Below, in pieces: positions 1 through 6,095 of a stretch of 12,365 nucleotides of DNA. Source of the stretch: an uncultured Campylobacter sp. Its GTDB lineage: Bacteria; Campylobacterota; Campylobacteria; Campylobacterales; Campylobacteraceae. Every line of letters begins with the position of its first letter. Position 1 is the stretch's first letter. The translations under genes were made by a program, and so were the position numbers. Where the stretch lies: NCBI RefSeq assembly GCF_938030685.1, contig NZ_CALHHX010000205.1, forward strand, positions 1 through 12,365, read 5' to 3'. A model generated the notes under the pieces. It did not search any database, was not told the DNA's origin, and was given only the letters and a program-made list of their open reading frames with translations.

Positions 1-131
1 CAGCGATGTTTGAAAAAGGCGAGGGCGTAGAGCAGAATAAATTTAACGCCATCGATCTATACCGCATCTCGTGCTATTACGGCTACAAGGATGCGTGCGC
101 AAATATGCGCCGCTTAGGTTACAACGGCTAA
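1..131 (+). CDS. Sel1-repeat (Hcp-like) protein, C-terminal fragment
   Basis: The window opens inside this gene; the reading frame begins at base 3 and ends with TAA at 129-131, leaving the last 42 residues. They contain the Sel1-like repeat pattern: a short helix with MFEKGEGVEQN, then AIDLYRISCYYGYKDACANMRRLG. The two cysteines are separated by seven residues, as in the disulfide-linked repeats of the Helicobacter cysteine-rich proteins (Hcp family), which are secreted. Proteins of this type are alpha-alpha solenoids thought to mediate protein-protein contacts; the specific role here cannot be read from the fragment. Most of the gene, including any signal peptide, lies outside the window. 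The repeat family is fairly sure; secretion is inferred from the cysteine spacing. Confidence 0.8.
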   Translation, partial: AMFEKGEGVEQNKFNAIDLYRISCYYGYKDACANMRRLGYNG

Positions 132-150
132 GGTTTTCAAATTTAAATTT

Positions 151-188
151 TAAAATTCCATTCCGCCGTATCACGGGATGGGATTTTA
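151..188 (+). terminator. Long-stem terminator after the Sel1 gene
   Basis: Bases 151-165 pair with 174-188 through 15 base pairs, two of them G-U, around an eight-base loop (166-173). The 3' arm ends in GATTTT, so the U-run is part of the stem. It lies 20 bases after the Sel1 stop codon. On the opposite strand the two wobble pairs become A-C mismatches, so it should work best for the plus-strand gene, though it may also slow transcription arriving from the minus-strand operon. Confidence 0.65.
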
Positions 189-220
189 TGCGCGAAAATT
201 CTACTATCTAGCCGCGATGG

Positions 221-253
221 CTAAAATTTCCTTGCCTTCTCAATTTGTTCCAT
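221..253 (-). other. Ten-codon ORF with strong RBS, possible gene remnant
   Basis: Immediately after the stop codon of the 356-residue membrane protein, the minus strand reads AAAGGAG (259-265), six bases, then an ATG opening the ten-residue frame MEQIEKARKF and a TAG. The ribosome binding site is among the best in the window, yet the frame is too short to recognise. It may be the surviving start of a gene that once followed in this operon, or a short translated peptide, or chance. The corresponding position after the right-hand paralogue has a terminator instead, so this tail is not shared. Confidence 0.25.
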
Positions 254-264
254 AACATACTCCT

Positions 265-1335
265 TTAAAATTTAAATTTCCTAAATTCTATCTTTTCATT
301 AAAAATCGACATCGTGCGTTGCAGGTTGCTTATATCTTTTTGCATCGTCTGCATAAAATAATCACGCAGCTGCAGATACTCATCCTCAGTCGCCATCAGA
401 ATATTTAGTATCTCGACCTCGGCGTTTTCTTTATAAAGCACGAGCTGATCGTGAAGACCGAAAAAGCCGAGACTACCGTTAAGTAGATGCATATAAGCTT
501 TGGTAGTTAAAATGGAAAAGCAAAAAGTAAAAATTATCGCCACGCCGTTGATCGGCTCTCCCGTCGCAAGCCAACCGAGCAAAAACCAAATAACAAGAAA
601 GATTTTTATAAAAATTGGGATTTTTTGCTTCCAGCTCCATCTCCAGTCAAAGCTCAAAACCATAGCGCCAATCTTATTTAACTCGAACGTTTTACGAATC
701 TTGTTTTTATTGTAATATAAAATTTTATCGTTATAAAACACGAAGTATGCGCCGTCTCTATTCATAAAATTTGTTACGAATATTACCAAGACCAAAGGAA
801 GGAGGCGAAACATTTCAATGTTTATGGGATTTACGATAGTCGCAAATGCAAGCGCTATTAACAAGCCTACCATAGTAGGAACTATAGAGTATTTCATATA
901 GTCATAATAAGTATGGTCTTTGATGATTAGCGGATCTTTGTCGTAGTCTCTGGCTTTTGAATTCTGCCGCAAAGAGCCACCGTCATTTGAGATAAAATTT
1001 TGTGGCTCTGCGTTATTTTCATAGGTAAAATTCCGATCCGCTTCGGCTTCTAAATTTAAAGCGTCAGGATCGGAATTTAGGATTTCAGAATTTGAAGATT
1101 TATAATTCAAGAATTTAGAATTTGAAACTTCAGAATCCTGGGATTCAAAATTTGAAACTTCGAAATTCTGGATTTCAAAATTCAGGGCTTTAGAATTCGA
1201 AACTTCGGAATTTTCAGTTTCGGAATTCTCAGTTTTAGAATTTTTGACATTAAGCTCCTCGCTGCGGTTTTGCTTTGCATCGCCGCGCCGCTCATCTAGT
1301 AACCTTTTTAATTCCTCAAGCCTATTTTGATCCAT
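265..1335 (-). CDS. Membrane protein with N-terminal five-residue repeats (left paralogue)
   Basis: A 356-residue protein of no family I recognise. Residues 1-30 are charged and helical. Residues 32-89 form a degenerate five-residue repeat of the form N-(S/F)-(E/K)-x-x. Residues 138-145 (IIKDHTYY) lead into four predicted membrane segments at about 149-167, 174-190, 239-258 and 262-278. The last 70 residues (287-356) are soluble, with FFGLHDQLVLYKENAEVEIL and a helical LQRTMSIFNEKIEF end. A close paralogue lies at 10459-11565 in the opposite orientation; the two agree best in the last 70 residues and least in the membrane part. It starts 21 bases after the uvrA stop on the same strand, so it is probably co-transcribed with uvrA. 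The ATG follows a GGGGGCAAGA purine-rich site. Asn102 sits in a D-R-N-F-T sequon. Pairing of membrane segments with a conserved soluble tail could mean a sensor or scaffold, but nothing shows a function. Confidence 0.85.
   Translation of the reverse strand: MDQNRLEELKRLLDERRGDAKQNRSEELNVKNSKTENSETENSEVSNSKALNFEIQNFEVSNFESQDSEVSNSKFLNYKSSNSEILNSDPDALNLEAEADRNFTYENNAEPQNFISNDGGSLRQNSKARDYDKDPLIIKDHTYYDYMKYSIVPTMVGLLIALAFATIVNPINIEMFRLLPLVLVIFVTNFMNRDGAYFVFYNDKILYYNKNKIRKTFELNKIGAMVLSFDWRWSWKQKIPIFIKIFLVIWFLLGWLATGEPINGVAIIFTFCFSILTTKAYMHLLNGSLGFFGLHDQLVLYKENAEVEILNILMATEDEYLQLRDYFMQTMQKDISNLQRTMSIFNEKIEFRKFKF
1073..1243 (-). repeat. 15-bp phased RAATTY repeat array (left)
   Basis: Hexamers matching or nearly matching RAATTY start at 1073, 1088, 1103, 1118, 1133, 1148, 1163, 1178, 1193, 1208, 1223 and 1238, exactly 15 bases apart. 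Ten of the twelve match perfectly; 1103 is TAATTC and 1133 is GAATCC. Read on the minus strand, each unit gives Asn followed by Ser, Phe or Tyr, producing the five-residue repeat of the membrane protein. The bases between hexamers vary far more than the hexamers do. Confidence 0.9.
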
Positions 1336-1356
1336 TCTTGCCCCCGATAAGGCGCT

Positions 1357-4203
1357 TTAACCTCGCTTATTTTTGCTTGTACTTTTCATCGCCGCTAGCT
1401 CCTGTGCCAAAAATTCTCCCGTGTAGCTACCCGTCTTTTTAAAATCCTTCGCTAGCTTTTCGGGGGTGCCGCAAGCGACGATCTGTCCGCCGCCCTCGCC
1501 GCCTTCGGGCCCCATGTCGATGATGTAATCGCAGTTTTTGATGACGTCCAGATTGTGCTCGATCACAAAGACGGAATTTCCCAGATCGACCAGATGGTGC
1601 AGCACCGCTACCAAGCGATCTACGTCTGCAAAATGTAGCCCCGTCGTGGGCTCGTCCAGGATATAGAGCGTATTGCCCGTATCGGTGCGGCTTAGCTCCT
1701 TGGCGAGCTTGACGCGCTGTGCCTCGCCGCCGCTAAGCGTCGTGGCGGGCTGGCCTAGCGAAACGTAGCCGAGCCCGACGTCCGCGAGCGTCTTTAGCTT
1801 TTGATAAATTTTAGGCACGGCTTTGAAAAACTCGAGCGCCTCGTCGATACTCATCGCCAAAACGTCGGCTATGCTTTTGTTTTTGTATAAAATTTCAAGC
1901 GTCTGCGCATTGTATCTCGTGCCGTGGCAGACGTCGCAAACGACGCTGATATCGGGCAGGAAGTGCATCTCGATCGTGATCTCGCCCTCGCCCGCGCATT
2001 TTTCGCAGCGCCCGCCCTTGACATTGAAGCTGAAGCGGCCGATCTTATATCCGCGCAGCTGCGCTTCTTTCGTCGCGGCGAAAAGCGCGCGGATCTCGTC
2101 CATCACCCCCGTGTAGGTCGCGGGATTGCTGCGCGGAGTGCGTCCGATCGGGGTTTGATCCAGATAGATCACTTTATCTAGGCTCTCAAGCCCGGAAATT
2201 TTAGCGCCCTTTACCGCGTGCACTTTCCTAGCGCGATTTAGCTCCTCAAGCGCGGTAGGCAGTATGGTTTGCAGCACCAGCGAGCTCTTGCCGCTGCCGC
2301 TAACGCCCGTGATGCCGACTAAATTTCGCAGCGGAAATTTCGCGCAAAGGCCGTGGATGTTATTGATATTTACGTTTTTGATACTTAGCCAAAGCTCCTG
2401 CTTGCGGTGCTTTTGGTAGTTTATCTCCTTTTGGTTATTCAGATACAGCGCGGTTTGCGTATTGCTTTTAAGCAGATGCGCGACGTCCCCTGCGAATACG
2501 ACCTCGCCGCCTAGATTGCCCGCTCCGGGGCCGATATCTACGACGAAGTCCGCCGCCTCGATCGTCTTTTTATCGTGCTCGACGACGATTACGGAATTTC
2601 CCTTTTCCTGCAAGCTTCGCAGCGTCTTGATGAGCTTTTGCGTATCGCGCTCGTGAAGCCCGATGCTAGGCTCATCAAGCACATACATCACGCCGCTAAG
2701 ACCTGAACCGATCTGGCTTGCGATACGGATGCGCTGCGCTTCGCCGCCGCTGATGGTGCGCGCATCGCGTCCAAGCGTGAGGTATCCAAGCCCTACGTCT
2801 TTTAAGAAAAACAGCCTCTCGTTGATCTCTTTTAGGACCGGCGCCGCGATCTGCGCGTCCTTTTCGCTTAAATTTGAAAACCGCTTCTCGTCGCTGAAAA
2901 ATTCCACGCAGTCTGCAATACTCATATTTATCACGTCGCCGATGCCTTTCCCCGCGACCTTTACGGCGAGGCTTTCGGGGCGCAGGCGCAGTCCGCCGCA
3001 GTCTGGGCAAATTTTTTCGCTCATATAATCGTCCAGATCGCTTTCGTTTTTGAGCAGATCGTAGGCATATTTGATCGCGCCCTCAAATTTACGCACGAGC
3101 TTATGTTTTTTCCAGTAAAAATCGATCTCTTTGACGCTGCCGTAGAGGATCAGCTTTTTTTGCTCCTCGCTTAAGCTTGCATACGGGATTTTAACGTTTA
3201 TGCCGTTTGCCTCGCAAAATCCGAGCAGAAATTTATAGTAATAGCTCTTGTTAAAGCCCGACATCACCTTGATCGCGCCGCCCTCGATCGAGGCGTTTTC
3301 GTTGATGATCTTGCCCAGATCGAGGCTAAATTTTATCCCCAGCCCGTCGCAGCTCTCGCACGCGCCCTTTGGAGAGTTGAAGCTAAACGCGAGCGGCTCG
3401 AGCGGCTTGAATGAAATTTTACAATCAAAGCACGCCATATGCTCGCTGTAGTGGATCAGGCTCTGCGCGAGCCCCAGCTCGGCGGCGTTTGCGATCTCCA
3501 CCTCAAGCTCGCCGAAGCTGAGCTTGAGCGCCTTTTCGACGTCGCTTGCGATACGGATGGAATTTTCCTCGTCGATGGTCGTGCGATCGATGATGACCTT
3601 GATCGAGTGCTTTTTCGTCTTGCTTAGCTCGATCTCCTCGTCCAGCCGCACCAGTACGCCGTCGATCTGAGCGCGTACGTAGCCCTGCTCGCGCAAGCTT
3701 TGCAACATATCGGCGAAGCTACCCTTTTTCTCGCGCACCAAAGGCGCGCCTAAGATCACTTTAGCGCCACGCGGCAGTTTCATAATCTCGGCGATGATGT
3801 CGCTGGAGCTCATCTTTGAGATCGGCTTGCCGCATTTGTGGCAGTGCTGTACACCTACGCGCGCATAAAGCAGCCTCAGATAGTCGTAAATTTCGGTAAT
3901 CGTGCCCACCGTCGAGCGCGGGTTTTTCGACGTCGTTTTTTGATCGATCGCGATCGCAGGCGTCAGACCGTCGATCTTATCGACGTCGGGCTTGCCTACG
4001 CGGTCTAAAAACTGCCTCGCGTAGCTGCTTAGGCTCTCGACGTATCTGCGCTGCCCCTCGGCATATAGCGTATCAAACGCCAGCGTACTCTTGCCGCTGC
4101 CGCTGAGACCTGTAAAAACGACGAGTTTGTCCTTTGGAATTTGTAAATTTATATTTTTCAGATTGTGCTCGCGTGCGCCCGTGATGGTGATAAGATCATT
4201 CAT
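1357..4203 (-). CDS. uvrA: UvrABC excinuclease subunit A
   Basis: UvrA is the damage-sensing ATPase of nucleotide excision repair; with UvrB it scans DNA, loads UvrB at bulky or UV lesions and leaves. From the chosen start the protein has 948 residues, close to the E. coli length. Visible in order: Walker A GLSGSGKST at 32-40; a zinc site C258/C261/C282/C285; ABC signature ISGGEAQ at 484-490 and Walker B LDEP at 509-512; second Walker A GVSGSGKSS at 633-641; the C-terminal zinc finger C733/C736/C756/C759; signature LSGGEAQ at 823-829 and LDEP at 849-852. All key residues are intact. The ATG at 4203 gives the family-typical start MNDLITITGAREHNL and is preceded by AAGGGCGAAA; an in-frame ATG at 4245 would add 14 atypical residues and lie upstream of the likely -10 box. 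It is first in a probable two-gene operon with the repeat membrane protein. Confidence 0.97.
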   Translation of the reverse strand: MNDLITITGAREHNLKNINLQIPKDKLVVFTGLSGSGKSTLAFDTLYAEGQRRYVESLSSYARQFLDRVGKPDVDKIDGLTPAIAIDQKTTSKNPRSTVGTITEIYDYLRLLYARVGVQHCHKCGKPISKMSSSDIIAEIMKLPRGAKVILGAPLVREKKGSFADMLQSLREQGYVRAQIDGVLVRLDEEIELSKTKKHSIKVIIDRTTIDEENSIRIASDVEKALKLSFGELEVEIANAAELGLAQSLIHYSEHMACFDCKISFKPLEPLAFSFNSPKGACESCDGLGIKFSLDLGKIINENASIEGGAIKVMSGFNKSYYYKFLLGFCEANGINVKIPYASLSEEQKKLILYGSVKEIDFYWKKHKLVRKFEGAIKYAYDLLKNESDLDDYMSEKICPDCGGLRLRPESLAVKVAGKGIGDVINMSIADCVEFFSDEKRFSNLSEKDAQIAAPVLKEINERLFFLKDVGLGYLTLGRDARTISGGEAQRIRIASQIGSGLSGVMYVLDEPSIGLHERDTQKLIKTLRSLQEKGNSVIVVEHDKKTIEAADFVVDIGPGAGNLGGEVVFAGDVAHLLKSNTQTALYLNNQKEINYQKHRKQELWLSIKNVNINNIHGLCAKFPLRNLVGITGVSGSGKSSLVLQTILPTALEELNRARKVHAVKGAKISGLESLDKVIYLDQTPIGRTPRSNPATYTGVMDEIRALFAATKEAQLRGYKIGRFSFNVKGGRCEKCAGEGEITIEMHFLPDISVVCDVCHGTRYNAQTLEILYKNKSIADVLAMSIDEALEFFKAVPKIYQKLKTLADVGLGYVSLGQPATTLSGGEAQRVKLAKELSRTDTGNTLYILDEPTTGLHFADVDRLVAVLHHLVDLGNSVFVIEHNLDVIKNCDYIIDMGPEGGEGGGQIVACGTPEKLAKDFKKTGSYTGEFLAQELAAMKSTSKNKRG

Positions 4204-4233
4204 TTTCGCCCTTTTGTGCCAAATTAATCTTAT

Positions 4234-4239
4234 ATTATA
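4234..4239 (-). promoter_or_regulatory. uvrA -10 box (TATAAT)
   Basis: The minus strand carries a perfect TATAAT about 30 bases before the uvrA ATG, within the 75-base gap between the divergent uvrA and nucleosidase-like genes. No good -35 hexamer is visible, as is usual for sigma-70 promoters in Campylobacter. The same AT-rich block (TATATTATA) is nearly symmetric, so it may also serve the gene at 4279 in the other direction. It argues that uvrA translation begins at 4203 rather than upstream. Confidence 0.55.
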
Positions 4240-4278
4240 GCTCAAATTGTTAAAATTGCGCTTTTGGAAGGGGCGGCG

Positions 4279-5439
4279 ATGATACTAATCTGCACGGCTT
4301 TGCGCTGCGAAGCCCAAGCGATAATCGAGAGTTTTAAACTTACGCGCAATGGCGATCTGTTCGCAGGCGAGCAGATGCTTCTATACATCTGCGGCGTGAG
4401 GTTTGGGGCTAAATTTAAAGTGGGTGCTGCAGGCGGCATAGAAATAGGATTTAAGAGCGAACCCGGCGCGGAATTTATTTGCCGTGCCGATACAGACGCA
4501 GAATTCGGGCGCGAGCTTCGCAGGGATCGGCGCGGCGCGGACGCAAAATTTGAGCACCGTTCGGACGCGGGCGCACTCTGCGGCGGCGATGTAGAAACTG
4601 GCTTCGCGCGAAATGCGGCTGAAAATTTTGAAATTTTAAATTTTAACTCCGCGCAGAATTCAGAGCGCTTTGGTGAAATTTTACTTTCGCGGCGCGTGGA
4701 CTTTGCGCTAAACATAGGCGTCTGCGGCTGTGCAAATAAAGGTGTGCAAATCGGCGAGGCGTTTTACTTTGACGGCACGGCAGCGCGGGAATTTTGCGGC
4801 GAGGACGGATCGGAGCTTTGCAGCTCGCAGGTTGGGGAATACAGCGCGCAGACTCCGAAATTTCAAAACGTTTGCGAGCGGAAATTTTGCGGCGCGAGTT
4901 TGGACGGCAAGCTGCAGGCAAATTTAATCTGCGTGAGCGAGCCTAAAATTTTAAACGCGGCGGAGCAGACCTGCGGGGCAAATGTCGCAGCGATCGAGGC
5001 GTGCGGCGAGATAAACGCACAAGCCCTAACGCAAGGGGCGAACAGCGCAGCAGATACAAAAAATTTCACGCACGACGCGGTGCGGGCCGCAGCGCAAAGC
5101 TTAACGCAGGCTGCGGCGCAAAATTTAACGAGCGTAAAACCCTCACAAATCGCGGTAGGTAGGCACAGCGTCGCGACGAATATCGCAGCACGAGCAACAC
5201 AAAATACGCCGTGCACGGCAAAAGACGCTACCCGCGGGTGCGCAAATCGCAGCGTTACGCTTTACGATATGGAGAGCGTGTTTTTTGTGAACGCTTGCGA
5301 GCGCGCGGGTGTGCTGTGGGCGATGATGAAGATCGTAAGCGATCATTTGGACGGCGAGCGGCTTTGCAAAAGCTTCGTCTATGAGCTAGTAAAGGCGCGC
5401 CTGCCGCAAATCCGCGCCGCGATAAAGGACAAAATTTAA
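4279..5439 (+). CDS. Nucleoside phosphorylase/hydrolase-superfamily protein with two long insertions
   Basis: Split across 386 residues are the conserved pieces of the PNP/MTA-SAH nucleosidase fold: MILICTALRCEAQAII (1-16), LLYICGV (34-40), DFALNIGVCGCANKGVQIGEAF (141-162), LICVSEPKIL (216-225) and the catalytic end YDMESVFFVNACERAGVLWAMMKIVSDHLDG (329-359). DMES and VSD correspond to the DMEG glutamate and SD aspartate of Pfs-type enzymes (E332, D355). Together the core is about 190 residues; the rest is two low-complexity, Ala/Asn/Gln/Cys-rich insertions at about 45-135 and 227-326. Known relatives cleave MTA, SAH or futalosine; which substrate applies cannot be told. The start is the ATG at 4279 with GGAAGGGG six bases before it; an upstream TTG at 4264 lies just before that site. 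The gene is divergent from uvrA. It could be active or a decaying, insertion-loaded copy. Confidence 0.75.
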   Translation: MILICTALRCEAQAIIESFKLTRNGDLFAGEQMLLYICGVRFGAKFKVGAAGGIEIGFKSEPGAEFICRADTDAEFGRELRRDRRGADAKFEHRSDAGALCGGDVETGFARNAAENFEILNFNSAQNSERFGEILLSRRVDFALNIGVCGCANKGVQIGEAFYFDGTAAREFCGEDGSELCSSQVGEYSAQTPKFQNVCERKFCGASLDGKLQANLICVSEPKILNAAEQTCGANVAAIEACGEINAQALTQGANSAADTKNFTHDAVRAAAQSLTQAAAQNLTSVKPSQIAVGRHSVATNIAARATQNTPCTAKDATRGCANRSVTLYDMESVFFVNACERAGVLWAMMKIVSDHLDGERLCKSFVYELVKARLPQIRAAIKDKI

Positions 5440-5464
5440 CTATGGATGCGTGCGCAAAAAACCG

Positions 5465-5498
5465 AGCCGAGAGATAAATTTCGGCTTCATATGCCGAA
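5465..5498 (+). promoter_or_regulatory. Mutually exclusive hairpins before the small membrane protein
   Basis: After the nucleosidase-like gene, AGCCGA (5465-5470) can pair with TCGGCT (5481-5486), or TTCGGC (5480-5485) can pair with GCCGAA (5493-5498). Both stems have six perfect pairs and share the middle segment, so only one can form at a time. No U-run follows, so this is not a plain terminator. It sits 45 bases before the start codon of the next gene. A regulatory switch is possible but unproven. Confidence 0.3.
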
Positions 5499-5542
5499 TA
5501 TGTCGCGGAATTCAAAGGTATTGCGGAGGCGCAGGAGAAACG

Positions 5543-6022
5543 ATGAAAATAAAAGGCTCTTATCTGTATTTTGCCCTCTTGGCGTGCGCATGCATCGCGG
5601 TTTGCGCGTATGCCGTGGCGGATATGTTCGCGGATCCACCCTTGTTGGTCTGTTTAGCTCTTTTGCTAGTATTTTTCTGTATCGGGCTATGGCTAAAAGA
5701 CGCTCTAATAGGCGTGTGCTACCTATTTTACTGCATCTGCGTGCAGCTACTCTTTGCAGCGGCTATATTCGCCGTTCATAAATTCCCCGCCATGGCGCAG
5801 TTTGTGCGCAGTGCGGAGATAGGCACCGGCGGCACCGGCATACCGCTGGGTATCGTTCTGCTCGTGCTGCCGGCGTTTTTCTGCGCCCTGCCGTATTACT
5901 ACCGAACGGGCGTCAAAAAAATCCCGCAAAAGCTCATACTCGGCGGAATTTTGATCCTAAACGTCGCTATTACGCTAGCTTACGCCTTTTATTTCGAGCG
6001 ACTATTCTGCGGCGCGATCTGA
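5543..6022 (+). CDS. Small polytopic inner-membrane protein, unknown function
   Basis: A 159-residue, strongly hydrophobic protein with about five predicted membrane helices, near residues 8-27, 33-51, 55-78, 100-120 and 131-151. Positive charges (RTGVKK at 121-126) lie in the loop between the last two helices. Cysteines are frequent in the first half (C15, C17, C21, C37, C46, C59, C64, C66), mostly inside helices. No family motif is recognised. The ATG at 5543 follows a strong AGGAGA site by five bases and begins right before the first helix; the reading frame stays open upstream to 5450, but that extension has no good binding site and is rich in unlikely residues. It follows the nucleosidase-like gene by 103 bases and may share its transcript. 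Confidence 0.75.
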   Translation: MKIKGSYLYFALLACACIAVCAYAVADMFADPPLLVCLALLLVFFCIGLWLKDALIGVCYLFYCICVQLLFAAAIFAVHKFPAMAQFVRSAEIGTGGTGIPLGIVLLVLPAFFCALPYYYRTGVKKIPQKLILGGILILNVAITLAYAFYFERLFCGAI

Positions 6023-6061
6023 AATTTCAACGATTTTCAGTGACGGCGCGCGAAATTTAAG

Positions 6062-6067
6062 TATAAT
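6062..6067 (+). promoter_or_regulatory. -10 box (TATAAT) for the SPL-family gene
   Basis: A perfect TATAAT lies 28 bases before the ATG at 6096, preceded by an A/T-rich AAATTTAAG stretch. No clear -35 hexamer is present. It implies that the radical SAM gene has its own promoter rather than depending on the membrane-protein gene upstream. Confidence 0.55.
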
Positions 6068-6095
6068 TTGCAAAATTTTAACGAAGCGGAGCAAG

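Noticed and set aside
1073..1243. CRISPR array or classical pentapeptide-repeat protein
   Set aside because: The unit is 15 bases without unique spacers of constant length, so it is not CRISPR. The five-residue period resembles A-(N/D)-L-x-x, but the central Leu/Phe position is mostly Ser and the preceding Ala is missing, so the right-handed beta-helix fold is not supported.
2663..3028. Plus-strand 121-codon frame (and others at 1823-2181, 2462-2656, 3248-3627) antisense to uvrA
   Set aside because: They lie wholly within the certain uvrA gene, have no family-like sequence and no good ribosome binding site; they are shadows of its codon pattern.
4204..4245. Extended uvrA start at 4245
   Set aside because: The extra 14 residues are not UvrA-like, and the TATAAT box at 4234-4239 would lie inside the coding region; ATG 4203 has its own binding site.
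4242..4715. 157-codon minus-strand frame, with similar frames at 4643-4921 and 4863-5216
   Set aside because: Ser/Arg/Ala-rich translations opposite the nucleosidase-like gene; explained by GC-rich antisense of its low-complexity insertions.
5450..5542. N-terminal extension of the small membrane protein
   Set aside because: The extension covers the hairpin leader, is Cys/Arg-rich and lacks a binding site, whereas AGGAGA precedes the ATG at 5543.
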